Origin: Oscheius onirici
Taxonomy: Eukaryota > Nematoda > Chromadorea > Rhabditida > Rhabditidae
NCBI GenBank assembly: GCA_932521025.1
Contig: OW051472.1
Location: 5,270,001 to 5,334,000, forward strand
Length of the DNA stretch: 64,000 bases
Direction of reading: 5' to 3'
Position numbers and translations under genes: made by a program. Of this stretch, positions 1 through 13,200 are shown piece by piece; position 1 is the first letter of the stretch, and each line of letters begins with the position of its first letter. The notes beneath the pieces were generated by a model. That model was not told where the DNA came from. It saw nothing but the letters and a program-made list of their open reading frames with translations, and made no database searches.

Positions 1-3000
1 CACAACTCCTACATCAACCTCGAGTTCAACAAGCACAACGTCATCTACTACAACTAGCACAACTCCTACAACAACCTTAAGTTCAACAAGCACAACGTCG
101 ACTTCAACAACTAGCACAACTCCTACATCAACCTCGAGTTCAACAAGCACAACGTCGACTACTACAACTAGCACAACTCCTACAACAACCTTAAGTTCAA
201 CAAGCACAACGTCGACTTCAACAACTAGCACAACTCCTACATCAACCTCGAGTTCAACAAGCACAACGTCGACTACTACAACTAGCACAACTCCTACAAC
301 GACCTCGAGTTCAACAAGCACAACGTCGACTACTACAACTAGCACAACTCCTACAACGACCTCGAGTTCAACAAGCACAACGTCGACTTCAACAACTAGC
401 ACAACTCCTACATCAACCTCGAGTTCAACAAGCACAACGTCATCTACTACAACTAGCACAACTCCTACATCAACCTCGAGTTCAACCAGCACAACGTCGA
501 CTTCAACAACTAGCACAACTCCTACAACGACCTCGAGTTCAACAAGCACAACGTCGACTACTACAACTAGCACAACTCCTACATCAACCTCGAGTTCAAC
601 CAGCACAACGTCGACTTCAACAACTAGCACAACTCCTACAACGACCTCGAGTTCAACAAGCACAACGTCGACTACTACAACTAGCACAACTCCTACATCA
701 ACCTCGAGTTCAACCAGCACAACGTCGACTTCAACAACTAGCACAACTCCTACAACGACCTCGAGTTCAACAATCACAACGTCGACTTCAACAACTAGCA
801 CAACTCCTACATCAACCTCGAGTTCAACCAGCACAACGTCGACTACTACAACTAGCACAACTCCTGCAACAACCTTAAGTTCAACAAGCACAACGTCGAC
901 TTCAACAACTAGCACAACTCCTACATCAACCTCGAGTTCAACAAGCACAACGTCATCTACTACAACTAGCACAACTCCTGCAACAACCTTAAGTTCAACA
1001 AGCACAACGTCGACTTCAACAACTAGCACAACTCCTACATCAACCTCGAGTTCAACAAGCACAACGTCATCTACTACAACTAGCACAACTCCTACAACAA
1101 CCTTAAGTTCAACAAGCACAACGTCGACTTCAACAACTAGCACAACTCCTACATCAACCTCGAGTTCAACAAGCACAACGTCGACTACTACAACTAGCAC
1201 AACTCCTACAACGACCTCGAGTTCAACAAGCACAACGTCATCTACTACAACTAGCACAACTCCTACAACAACCTTAAGTTCAACAAGCACAACGTCGACT
1301 TCAACAACTAGCACAACTCCTACATCAACCTCGAGTTCAACAAGCACAACGTCATCTACTACAACTAGCACAACTCCTACATCAACCTCGAGTTCAACCA
1401 GCACAACGTCGACTTCAACAACTAGCACAACTCCTACAACGACCTCGAGTTCAACCAGCACAACGTCGACTACTACAACTAGCACAACTCCTACAACGAC
1501 CTCGAGTTCAACAAGCACAACGTCGACTTCAACAACTAGCACAACTCCTACATCAACCTCGAGTTCAACCAGCACAACGTCGACTTCAACAACTAGCACA
1601 ACTCCTACAACGACCTCGAGTTCAACAAGCACAACGTCGACTACTACAACTAGCACAACTCCTACAACGACCTCGAGTTCAACAAGCACAACGTCGACTT
1701 CAACAACTAGCACAACTCCTACATCAACCTCGAGTTCAACCAGCACAACGTCGACTTCAACAACTAGCACAACTCCTACAACGACCTCGAGTTCAACAAG
1801 CACAACGTCGACTACTACAACTAGCACAACTCCTACAACGACCTCGAGTTCAACAAGCACAACGTCGACTACTACAACTAGCACAACTCCTACAACGACC
1901 TCGAGTTCAACAATCACAACGTCGACTTCAACAACTAGCACAACTCCTACATCAACCTCGAGTTCAACAAGCACAACGTCGACTTCAACAACTAGCACAA
2001 CTCCTACATCAACCTCGAGTTCAACCAGCACAACGTCGACTTCAACAACTAGCACAACTCCTACAACGACCTCGAGTTCAACAAGCACAACGTCGACTAC
2101 TACAACTAGCACAACTCCTACAACGACCTCGAGTTCAACAAGCACAACGTCATCTACTACAACTAGCACAACTCCTACAACAACCTTAAGTTCAACAAGC
2201 ACAACGTCGACTTCAACAACTAGCACAACTCCTACAACGACCTCGAGTTCAACAAGCACAACGTCGACTTCAACAACTAGCACAACTCCTACATCAACCT
2301 CGAGTTCAACAAGCACAACGTCATCTACTACAACTAGCACAACTCCTACATCAACCTCGAGTTCAACCAGCACAACGTCGACTTCAACAACTAGCACAAC
2401 TCCTACAACGACCTCGAGTTCAACAAGCACAACGTCGACTACTACAACTAGCACAACTCCTACATCAACCTCGAGTTCAACCAGCACAACGTCGACTTCA
2501 ACAACTAGCACAACTCCTACAACAACCTTAAGTTCAACAAGCACAACGTCGACTTCAACAACTAGCACAACTCCTACATCAACCTCGAGTTCAACAAGCA
2601 CAACGTCATCTACTACAACTAGCACAACTCCTACATCAACCTCGAGTTCAACCAGCACAACGTCGACTTCAACAACTAGCACAACTCCTACAACGACCTC
2701 GAGTTCAACAAGCACAACGTCGACTACTACAACTAGCACAACTCCTACATCAACCTCGAGTTCAACAAGCACAACGTCATCTACTACAACTAGCACAACT
2801 CCTACAACAACCTTAAGTTCAACAAGCACAACGTCGACTTCAACAACTAGCACAACTCCTACATCAACCTCGAGTTCAACAAGCACAACGTCGACTACTA
2901 CAACTAGCACAACTCCTACAACAACCTTAAGTTCAACAAGCACAACGTCGACTTCAACAACTAGCACAACTCCTACATCAACCTCGAGTTCAACAAGCAC

Positions 3001-5224
3001 AACGTCGACTACTACAACTAGCACAACTCCTACAACGACCTCGAGTTCAACAAGCACAACGTCGACTACTACAACTAGCACAACTCCTACAACGACCTCG
3101 AGTTCAACAAGCACAACGTCGACTTCAACAACTAGCACAACTCCTACATCAACCTCGAGTTCAACAAGCACAACGTCATCTACTACAACTAGCACAACTC
3201 CTACATCAACCTCGAGTTCAACCAGCACAACGTCGACTTCAACAACTAGCACAACTCCTACAACGACCTCGAGTTCAACAAGCACAACGTCGACTACTAC
3301 AACTAGCACAACTCCTACATCAACCTCGAGTTCAACCAGCACAACGTCGACTTCAACAACTAGCACAACTCCTACAACGACCTCGAGTTCAACAAGCACA
3401 ACGTCGACTACTACAACTAGCACAACTCCTACATCAACCTCGAGTTCAACCAGCACAACGTCGACTTCAACAACTAGCACAACTCCTACAACGACCTCGA
3501 GTTCAACAATCACAACGTCGACTTCAACAACTAGCACAACTCCTACATCAACCTCGAGTTCAACCAGCACAACGTCGACTACTACAACTAGCACAACTCC
3601 TGCAACAACCTTAAGTTCAACAAGCACAACGTCGACTTCAACAACTAGCACAACTCCTACATCAACCTCGAGTTCAACAAGCACAACGTCATCTACTACA
3701 ACTAGCACAACTCCTGCAACAACCTTAAGTTCAACAAGCACAACGTCGACTTCAACAACTAGCACAACTCCTACATCAACCTCGAGTTCAACAAGCACAA
3801 CGTCATCTACTACAACTAGCACAACTCCTACAACAACCTTAAGTTCAACAAGCACAACGTCGACTTCAACAACTAGCACAACTCCTACATCAACCTCGAG
3901 TTCAACAAGCACAACGTCGACTACTACAACTAGCACAACTCCTACAACAACCTTAAGTTCAACAAGCACAACGTCGACTTCAACAACTAGCACAACTCCT
4001 ACATCAACCTCGAGTTCAACAAGCACAACGTCGACTACTACAACTAGCACAACTCCTACAACAACCTTAAGTTCAACAAGCACAACGTCGACTTCAACAA
4101 CTAGCACAACTCCTACAACGACCTCGAGTTCAACAAGCACAACGTCGACTTCAACAACTAGCACAACTCCTACATCAACCTCGAGTTCAACCAGCACAAC
4201 GTCGACTTCAACAACTAGCACAACTCCTACAACGACCTCGAGTTCAACAAGCACAACGTCGACTACTACAACTAGCACAACTTCTACAACGACCTCGAGT
4301 TCAACAAGCACAACGTCGACTTCAACAACTAGCACAACTCCTACAACAACCTTAAGTTCAACAAGCACAACGTCGACTTCAACAACTAGCACAACTCCTA
4401 CAACAACCTTAAGTTCAACAAGCACAACGTCGACTTCAACAACTAGCACAACTCCTGCATCAACCTTAAGTTCAACAAGCACAACGTCGACTTCAACAAC
4501 TAGCACAACTCCTACATCAACCTCGAGTTCAACAAGCACAACGTCGACTACTACAACTAGCACAACTCCTACATCAACCTCGAGTTCAACAAGCACAACG
4601 TCGACTACTACAACTAGCACAACTCCTACAACGACCTCGAGTTCAACAAGCACAACGTCGACTTCAACAACTAGCACAACTCCTACATCAACCTCGAGTT
4701 CAACAAGCACAACGTCGACTACTACAACTAGCACAACTCCTACATCAACCTCGAGTTCAACAAGCACAACGTCGACTTCAACAACTAGCACAACTCCTAC
4801 ATCAACCTTAAGTTCAACAAGCACAACGTCGACTTCAACAACTAGCACAACTCCTACATCAACCTCGAGTTCAACAAGCACAACGTCGACTACTACAACT
4901 AGCACAACTCCTACATCAACCTCGAGTTCAACAAGCACAACGTCGACTACTACAACTAGCACAACTCCTACATCAACCTCGAGTTCAACAAGCACAACGT
5001 CGACTACTACAACTAGCACAACTCCTACATCAACCTCGAGTTCAACAAGCACAACGTCGACTACTACAACTAGCACAACTCCTACATCAACCTCGAGTTC
5101 AACAAGCACAACGTCGACTTCAACAACTAGCACAACTCCTACAACGACCTCGAGGTCAACAAGCACAACGTCGACTTCAACAACTAGCACAACTCCTACA
5201 ACGACTTCGAGTTCAACAAGCACA
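1..5224 (+). repeat. 57-bp minisatellite, about 92 copies, coding
   Basis: The motif starting ACAACTCCTAC recurs every 57 bases (19 codons) without a frame break. Variants differ at a few sites: TCAACCTCGAG, ACGACCTCGAG or ACAACCTTAAG in one part, and TCATCTACT, TCGACTACT or TCGACTTCA in another. Rarer markers are CAATCACAAC (771, about 1911, 3507) and CCTGCAACA. The array stops around 5225, where unique Thr/Gln-rich sequence follows. Confidence 0.97.
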
Positions 5225-8012
5225 AGGTTATCGGTAACAACTACACAACCACAGCCATCAACAACCACCATTCTGCTCACCACGAAATTTACAACATCAC
5301 CTTTTTTCACAACTGCTGCTGGTTTGCGTTAAGGTAATGACTAACTTATTCCTTTTTTTCAGGATGCTCGGATAATTCATCGATCAATTGCGCTTCAATG
5401 AAAACCTATTGCAATAACGTGCAATACTACACTTTGATGAGCCAACAATGTTCCAAAACATGTGGGCGTTGCCCGGATGCTTCAACAGTGGCTTCGACTG
5501 TTCCAAGTTTAACTTTTTCACTTGGCTGAAATCGACAAACTTAAGGTTGTGCTGATAACTCCTCTATAAATTGTGCGGGAATGATTTCATACTGCAATAA
5601 TTCCCAGTACTTTGCTCTGATGACTTCGCAGTGTCCCAAGACATGTAATCGTTGCCCAGGTGTGACTACCGTGGCATATACTGTCGCAACTACCCCAACA
5701 GGTAATATGCCTAGTTAAAAATTTAATTTGATTCAGCGTGTGCTGATAATGCATCAGCAAACTGCGTTTCTATGATCAGCTATTGTAATAACTCTGGATA
5801 CTACAACTTAATGACTTCACAATGTCCTAAGTCATGTAATCGTTGCTTAGGAAGTACGACCATTGCTGGCACGACCGCTGTAACGCCTTCCAGTAAGCTA
5901 TCCTCTTTTCTAAACGCTAATAAGATGATTGTAAGGTCATTCGAAGTGTTTTCGAACTTTTTACCTCACAAGGTTGGCAACGCCCTTCCAGGGCTAAAGT
6001 TACCTACTACCCCCCCCCCCCCCCCCCCCCATTTTTTCCTTCGCCTGAACCACTTAAAAACCGTTTCTGTATGGGAACTACCAAAATTAGAAGCAAAGTC
6101 TTCGCACTTGTTTATCTCCCAATAGTGACTTGTCTAAACTTGTTACACTAACTCTTTCCCCTTAATTGTGCGCACAAATTGCTCCATTTTTATTGCCAAT
6201 TAAAGCTTCCGACAGACAGACACACACACAGAGACCTGGGAGCAATTTAAAGTGGATTGACTACATCAAAATTTTCTCCCTTTTAGAAGTTTGCAAATCT
6301 CCTGTTTAACACTCTAAAACCATTAGCAAATTAATATTTCCGGTCGAAGTATTAAGTTTTGAACTTATAAAACCAATTGTCAACGGTTCTACTACTGATG
6401 TAAATATACGAAATGAGGGTATTACGCCGCGAAGTCGCTGGGATCTAAATTATGAAAGCGATGCGGTGTCTGTGGCTGACTCTGAGACTTGTTTGTTCCG
6501 AGGCCACGAGATTCATAGCGACAAGTCAGAAATTGTCAGGATTAGATAGTAAGTCACTTCTGAACTTGGAGTAAGAACATCGCTTCTGTTGAATTAGCGG
6601 GGTTTAGGTTTTTTTTGTCGATGAAGCACAGACGAACAATTAAAACGGCGTCGCCAGACTTTTTACAAACAATTTCAGTATGTTATGATAATGCCACTTC
6701 AAACTGCCCACAAATGTCGTCATATTGTAATAACCCAACCTATTACAACCTAATGACCGAACAGTGTCCGAAGACTTGTAACAGATGCGGAGCGACAACA
6801 TCTGCTCCAAGTAACATGTTTTTCAGGTGAAACAAACATTATAATTTCAGCGTGCTACGATAATGTAACTTCCAATTGCCCGCAGATGACATCGTATTGT
6901 AATAACCCCACCTATTACAACTTAATGACAGATCAGTGCCCGAAGACTTGTAACAGATGCGGAGTAACGACATCCGTTCCAAGTATATTTCTTTTTTTAT
7001 TCAGAACAACGAACTATTTCAGCTTGTTATGATAACGCAACGTCAAATTGTCCTCAGATGGCATCGTATTGCAGCAATCCAACCTATTATACCCTTATGA
7101 CAGACCAATGCCCAAAGACCTGCAACAGATGCGGAGTAACCACAGTAGCACCAAGTGAAAACTTTTTTTACATCACAATTATAATTTCAGCGTGCTACGA
7201 TAATGTAACTTCTAATTGCCCGCAGATGACATCGTATTGTAATAACCCAACCTATTACAACTTAATGACAGACCAGTGCCCGAAGACTTGTAACAGATGC
7301 GGAGTAACGACATCCGTTCCAAGTATATTTTTTCTTTTATTCAGAACAACGAACTATTTCAGCTTGTTATGATAACGCAACGTCAAATTGTCCTCAGATG
7401 GCATCGTATTGCAGCAATCCAACCTATTATAACCTTATGACGGACCAATGCCCAAAGACCTGCAGCAGATGTGGAGTAACGACATCAGCTCCAAGTAACG
7501 CGTTGTCCTTTGTATGCGACATTAATTTCAGCTTGTTATGATAATTCAACCTCGAATTGTCCACAAATGGCATCATACTGTGACAACCCGACTTATTATA
7601 GTCTTATGACCACACAATGCCCAAAAACATGTAATCGATGTGGCATTACAGCGGCACCAACAACACGTATCCGGTTATAGTATAACATCAGCAGATATTT
7701 CAGAATGCCGAGAGAACAGTTCCTCAAACTGTGCTTCGATGACTTCTTATTGTAACAATCCAACTTATTACAATTTGATGACAACCCAATGTCCTGTCAC
7801 TTGTAACCGTTGCGGGGCAACAACAATCGCTCCAGCATCGCCACCAGCCTCTGCTGCAGGTAATTTCTATTCGATTTGGCCAAAAGTTTTTAGCATGTAC
7901 GGACAAAACAACTGATTGCTTGACAATGCCTTCCTATTGCAATAACGCTCAGTATACACAGTTGATGACGCAACAGTGTCCCAAGACCTGCAACAGATGT
8001 CCAACTGGATAG
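1..8012 (+). CDS. Secreted mucin-like protein with 11 ShKT domains (5' end outside window)
   Basis: From base 2 one frame stays open for about 5.3 kb with no start codon, so the gene begins left of the window. It encodes roughly 1,750 residues of Thr/Ser/Pro repeats, expected to be heavily O-glycosylated. A phase-1 splice at 5321/5363 then leads into ShKT modules, one per exon, with first cysteines near 5365, 5548, 5739, 6681, 6853, 7025, 7193, 7365, 7534, 7706 and 7896. Each has the six-Cys pattern C-x7-C-x6-C-x12-C-x3-C-x2-C (for example CPKTCNRC at the end). Introns are phase 1 and mostly 30-50 nt; exceptions are 5893-6678 and the 35-39 nt ones. The stop is at 8010-8012. Known: nematode ShKT proteins are mostly secreted, cuticle- or surface-associated, or enzyme-linked. 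The exact role is unknown. A paralogue lies downstream at 10208-13392. Confidence 0.85.
5893..6678. repeat. Long intron of the ShKT gene filled by dispersed repeat sequence
   Basis: This 786-nt intron lies between ShKT modules 3 and 4. Bases about 5930-6270 resemble 16741-17005 (shared GGCTAAAGTTACCTA, AGAAGCAAAGTC, CAATTAAAGCTTC-like strings), and the 3' part also resembles 14741-14870. A run of 21 cytosines lies at 6010-6030. Bases about 6440-6620 resemble the repeat copies at 12330 and 14431 (AAAGCG, GTGTCTGTGG, GACAAGTCAG, GAACTTGGAG). It appears to be repeat insertions captured in an intron. Confidence 0.6.
6840..7519 (+). repeat. Tandem duplication of a two-exon ShKT block (340-bp period)
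   Basis: ShKT exons 5 and 6 with their introns (from about 6840) are repeated almost base for base as exons 7 and 8, offset by exactly 340 bases (first Cys codons 6853/7193 and 7025/7365). Introns are conserved as well as exons, which implies a recent event. Confidence 0.9.
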
Positions 8013-8032
8013 TAGACAATAGAAATAATAAT

Positions 8033-8038
8033 AATAAA
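8033..8038 (+). terminator. AATAAA poly(A) signal of the first ShKT gene
   Basis: AATAAA lies 21 bases after the TAG stop at 8010-8012, at the usual position for a 3' end. Confidence 0.7.
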
Positions 8039-8103
8039 GATTGAATGTTACACTGCTTGACAGAAACTGTATCAAAACAATATCAGAACATTCTGACACG
8101 TGA

Positions 8104-8695
8104 ATAGTCTGTTCACAAAAAACAACCAAATCGCGGAGGTTCGCGGGCATTTTGCCCGCGAATTCAAACAGCTGAAAATTGAATTTTCGCCTTTTACTGG
8201 GACTTCATTTGCGTCGTTTTCTCTGTAATTTCTGCTGTTTTACGCCCGTTTTGTTCTGCAAACAACAAAAGAAGCAACAATCTTCAAGAACAATGCCATA
8301 CTAATTTGTAAACCACAGAAAAATCCCATGAATTTTGAGAAACATTATTCTCGCCAGGTTTCCTGCTCTGCTATCACTGAGCAAGAAGTTTCTAACCTTC
8401 AGGGGTTGAAGGAGACACTGTCAGAACTCTCAGACTTTATCAAGAGCTATGATTAACAAAACAATCTTTTTATTGCTCGTACGTGTTCATCTTGCACGTT
8501 TCCTGCAAGAGTTGTATGTGTGCTACATTATTACGCTGAGAAGAGCTGAAAAATACGGAAAAACTCAAAAGAATGCAGCAAAGAGAAATAAAAATTAAAA
8601 AAAAATAAAAATCAATAAAAATTCAGCTGTTTGAATTCGCGGTCAAAAAGCCCGCGAACATCCGGGATTTGGTTGTTTTTTTGTGAATAGACTAT
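8104..8695. mobile_element. Non-autonomous TIR element (MITE-like)
   Basis: The ends are inverted copies about 75 bases long: ATAGTCTGTTCACAAAAAAC from 8104, and the reverse complement of the bases up to 8695 reads ATAGTCTATTCACAAAAAAA. Both continue with CAACCAAATC, GTTCGCGGGC and GCGAATTCAAACAGCTGAA. The interior has no coding potential that I can see. Confidence 0.8.
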
Positions 8696-8851
8696 ATGTC
8701 AGTATACATCAAACAAGCGAATATAAGAAAAGGCAATTTTACCATATTATTACAAGAACCAGATACTTTTAGCAGCCTTGCTGGAACCGAGCATATTCTT
8801 CTCAACAACTCGGTAACAGTTCGGTAGACAGCACCGTTCATTCAAATATTT

Positions 8852-9240
8852 GGTAATACTCGAGCTGGCAACCCCCTGGATTCAAACGCTTTTTCGCGGC
8901 AAAATTCTATTTAGCGGGATTTTTCATTTTTTTCCATTTTTCCTCAACAATTTTGTTTCTTCCGTGCTTCCTTCTCATGTTTGCTCTTTTTTATTTTTTT
9001 TTTCGCAGAAAGTCATAAAAAAGGGGAGCTACGTAAAACGCCACTTCCGCATACAAACAGTTCATTTTTCCTTGATATTTCTGCTCTTTTGCTAGATTTT
9101 ACTTCATTTCTTTGCTTTTAGGGGATGTTCATGCGCCACGGGGATGGATGCCGGCCGTATTCGACAGGAAAGAAGACAGCCACGGGCTCAAAAATCGAAA
9201 AAGCGTTTGAATCCAGGGGATTGCCAGCTCGAGTATTACC
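8852..9240. mobile_element. MITE with GGTAATACT termini, copy 1
   Basis: A 389-bp element with about 44-base inverted ends beginning GGTAATACTCGAGCTGGCAA and continuing CCCCTGGATTCAAACG. The two ends differ at only one or two bases, so it is fairly young. No convincing target duplication flanks it. The terminal GGTAATACT matches the otherwise different element at 29673-30077. Confidence 0.8.
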
Positions 9241-9740
9241 GCCACTTTTAGAAAATTTGATTTTTTAACCCATGATACCCCCTATCATGGCAGGAGGCAC
9301 CAACGTCAATCGAATGGTTCCAAATTCAAACCCCGCTTCTGTCCAACCAAGGCATTCATCTTCCCGAGGTCGGTAAATTGGTAGTAGCATGCTACGAAGT
9401 AAAGGCTTTCCGTGGAACAGGTTGGGCAACTTCGGAACGTAAACGCCTCACACGATCTGGCCCCTCAGATTGACCCCTCACGCAGTAGGAGCTTGTCTCT
9501 CAGAGGATTCTTCGGAACTCTGGCGTTGATAGGGAGAAACTTTACTTTTTTTTTACCCCCTATCATGAGTTGAACCACCTGAACTTCAGAGGCGCGTTTT
9601 TCGAAAATTTTCCGAATTTCGCTAAAAAGACGTTTTTGAAACGTCTCGTGCTCAGTCAGAAAAATTTTTTTTTTTTAATTAATTTTCTGGGTAATGGGGT
9701 CTGGGCTGATAACCACACCTACTAAAGGCCGCAAATTGCG
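9241..9740. repeat. Dispersed repeat relic related to 19600-19770 and 41093-41240
   Basis: Bases about 9400-9545 match the reverse complement of about 19600-19760 (for example CGTGGAACAGGTTGGG with CCCAACCTGTTCCACG). Bases about 9263-9620 share CCCATGATACCCCCT, TTCAGAGGCG and CGAAAA-TTTTCC strings with 41100-41200. No open frame is visible. Confidence 0.6.
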
Positions 9741-10207
9741 TTATAAAATTTTTTAAAATCGCGTGGGATGCGCGCTGCCCAGATTTGAAACGCGCTTTTG
9801 CATTCAAAATTTTACCTGTGCGACTTATTCAAAATTTTTGAACTATGGCCTCTGATCTCTGCATAGGATCAAACTCACCTATGTTTGCCTGTTCTTTTCT
9901 TATTCGAAACATCCCTTTATCTCATTTGTATCAAAAGTTAAGAACACATGTGCAAGGACTTAGGCGACAACCCATTATATTTAAACAATGATATCTGAGC
10001 CTATTTTTATATATATTCACGCGTTTACACCTGCAGTCGTATAAAAAATGGTATAGATTCTTGCTAAACTTTTTTAATTTCTATCATAAAAAAATTGGAA
10101 AACTCGTGGCATTTAGATTTTTCGATTTTGACGTGGCGATATTTTTTGGACAAATAAAGAGAGGTCAAATATCTCTGCCAGGTTCCGCAAGCTGAACAAT
10201 CCTAAAA
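9741..10207. other. AT-rich intergenic sequence upstream of the second ShKT gene
   Basis: I see no gene, repeat end or tRNA here. It presumably contains the promoter of the gene starting at 10208, but I see no clear TATA box at a usual distance. Confidence 0.4.
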
Positions 10208-13200
10208 GTGAAACGATGTTTAAAGAGTTCGGCTGGCATTCTGGCAGCCTCCATGTTGCTAATCTTCGCGCTGCTCGTTACAGTAAGCGGGCAACAAACC
10301 GCCTTTTGCTATAACGAAGGAATCGGAGGAAAGTTTTTATTTAATATTTTGACACATTCCATAATAGGTTGTCTTGGCACCATGTGTCCCGGTGGCGCGA
10401 CATGCATCAATAACGGATCAGAAACATTTTGTTGCAATGATAACATGATATATACATCGACTACGGGTAACTGCTCAATACTAGCGTTGGTTACATGAAG
10501 CATTTAGTGGAACCAACAACACAACCCTTGCCTTTTCAATATTGTGGTGATGATGGTCTTGGAGGTACGAATTTCCATATATATTTTAACTCGTGCAGAA
10601 TGTCTTGGAGGTTCGCTTTGTCCTGAAGGAGCCGAATGCATCAACAATGGAACCGCCAAGTTTTGTTGCGACAGTGAAAAAGTGAACAACCAAAGTCCCA
10701 CAGGTACGGCAAAATGTTCTTGCTATAATTTTTTAGACAATGCAACAACCCCCACCTGTGCAAAGCAGTGTTCAAACTCAGGGCTAGGAGGTAAAACAGA
10801 AGAAGACAGAATACAACAACATTTAGAGTGTCTTGGAACAATGTGCCCAGATGGTGCAACGTGCATTCGCGGAAGCAAAAATAACCTTTGCTGTGACAAC
10901 AATAATATTTATTGCGCTGCTAGCACAACAACTTCAACTACAATTTCGACGACTTTTGCAACTCCAACAACAACTTCAACTTCGAAGACAACTCCAACAA
11001 CAACTACAACCACGACTCCAACAACAACTTCGACTACAACAACAACTTCGACGACTACTATAACTCCAACAACAACTACAGCTACAATCACGACTCCAAC
11101 AACAACTGCAACTGCAACAACTTCAACATCGACTACGACACCAACAACCACTTCGACGACTACTATAACTCCAACAACAACTACAGCTACAATCACGACT
11201 CCAACAACAACTGCAACTGCAACAACTTCAACATCGACTACGACACCAACAACCACTTCGACGGCTACTACAACTCCAACAACAACTTCAACTTCGACTA
11301 CAACTTCAACTTTAACAACAACTCCAACAACTTCGACTACAACAACAACTTCAACTTCGAAGACAACTCCAACAACAACTACAACCACGACTCCAACAAC
11401 AACTTCGACTACAACAACAACTTCGACTACAACTCCAACAACATCTTTAACTACAACCACGACTCCAACAACAACTTCAACTTCGACTACAACTCCAACT
11501 TCAACAACAACTTCAACTACAACCACGACTCCAACAACAACTTCCACTTCGACCACAACTCCAACAACAACTTCAACTACAACTACAACAACTTCAACAT
11601 CGACTACGACTACTACAACTCCAACACCATTGTCGACTTCAACAAGCACAGCTTCAAGCATCATACCAAAAACAGCCTCCACCGCTCTAACAAAGAAGGT
11701 ACCTAACTACTTCATGAAGTGTTTACGTTGACAATTCAGTCTACAACCGTATCTGCTACTACAATAGACTTAACCACGAAACTGTCAACTGTTGCAGTAA
11801 CTACTGTAGTTACTACCTCTAATTATGTCACAACTGCCAAGTCGTTAACCACTGTTCCAGGTGATTGTTTTCTCCTAAACGACTTCTGCAGAATGCAAAT
11901 CTGTGACGGTCAAAGCTTGTTCTGAATTTATTAAGACTTTTAATGTATTTAAAGCTTGTGCCGACAATTCTTCCATTTCCTGTGCTGGTATGACCATGTA
12001 TTGTAACAACGCACAGTACTACACGCTTATGTCTCAACAATGTCCCAAGACATGTAATCGTTGTAGTTCTGTCATAATTACTGCTACTCCAATCGGTTAG
12101 TAGGACATTGCTTCTTACTAGTTGTAGTATTTAGGTTGTGCGGACAATTCGTCGAGTAATTGTCCGTCTATGACTTCATATTGTAATAATCCCACTTATT
12201 ACAACTTGATGACGGTTCAGTGTCCTAAAACGTGTAACAGGTGTGATCAGTCATCTACACTGGCTCCAACTACGGTAGTAACCACAGTTGTACCAACAAT
12301 TGCAGGTAAGGAATTTTATCCTAAAGATATCTCTCTACTACTTTGAAAGCGCATTGGTGTCTATGATGAACTCTGTATTTGTGTGTGTTGTCAAGTCAGA
12401 AATTGTCAAGTTAGTTTTGAACTTGGAGTGAGAACGAGGTAGTCATGAGAAGTTGGGTTCTGTCAAAGTAATTTGGATGGGAATCTATAACTTGGGCAGA
12501 ATTTATTTCGTATTTCTGAACTGGCGATAGCAGTCGTAGGCGGCTGATTTTTATAAATATTCAGCATGCACCGATAATTCGTCGTCAAATTGTTTTTCGA
12601 TGCTTTCCTATTGTGACAATCCTACCTATTACAACTTGATGACTGTATGTCCGAAGACGTGCAATCGGTGCGGAGCTACAACAGCTTCACCCATTAGTGG
12701 GGTTCTTTCGATTTTTACTCGAAATCAGTTTTCAGCTTGCTCTGATAACTCCAGCTCAAACTGTTTGACGATGACATCATATTGTAACAATCCAACATAT
12801 TACAACCTCATGACGGAGCAGTGCCCGAAGACCTGTAATAGGTGTGGTATTACTGCCACACCACTAAGTTGGTTCTTTATTAAAAACCATTTAATTTAGT
12901 GTTCAGTTTGCAACGACAACCAGACCAGTAATTGTCCCTCAATGACTGCCTACTGTAGCAATCCCACTTACTATAATCTCATGACAGTCCAGTGTCCAAA
13001 GACGTGTAACAGATGCGAAGTTGCTGTCACAACATCATTGGCTATACGTAGGCTATTTAACATTTAGATATAAATCGTTTTAAGAGTGTCGAAACAATGC
13101 ATCGGTGTCATGTATCTCCATGACATCTTACTGTAACAATGCTGCATATCTGACTTTGATGGCACAGCAATGTCCGGTGACATGCAACAAATGTGGAGTT

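Noticed and set aside
1-5224. Regular repeat array resembling a CRISPR
   Set aside because: Repeats are contiguous 57-bp coding units with no spacers, in a spliced eukaryotic gene.
6010-6030. 21-C run as a regulatory i-motif
   Set aside because: It lies inside a repeat-derived intron, and its length is uncertain in sequencing; no supporting context.
10909-11682. Long antisense frame of Val/Glu repeats
   Set aside because: It is the mirror of the Thr-rich coding repeat: ACA/ACC read backwards gives GTT/GTG Val codons. No independent evidence for a gene.
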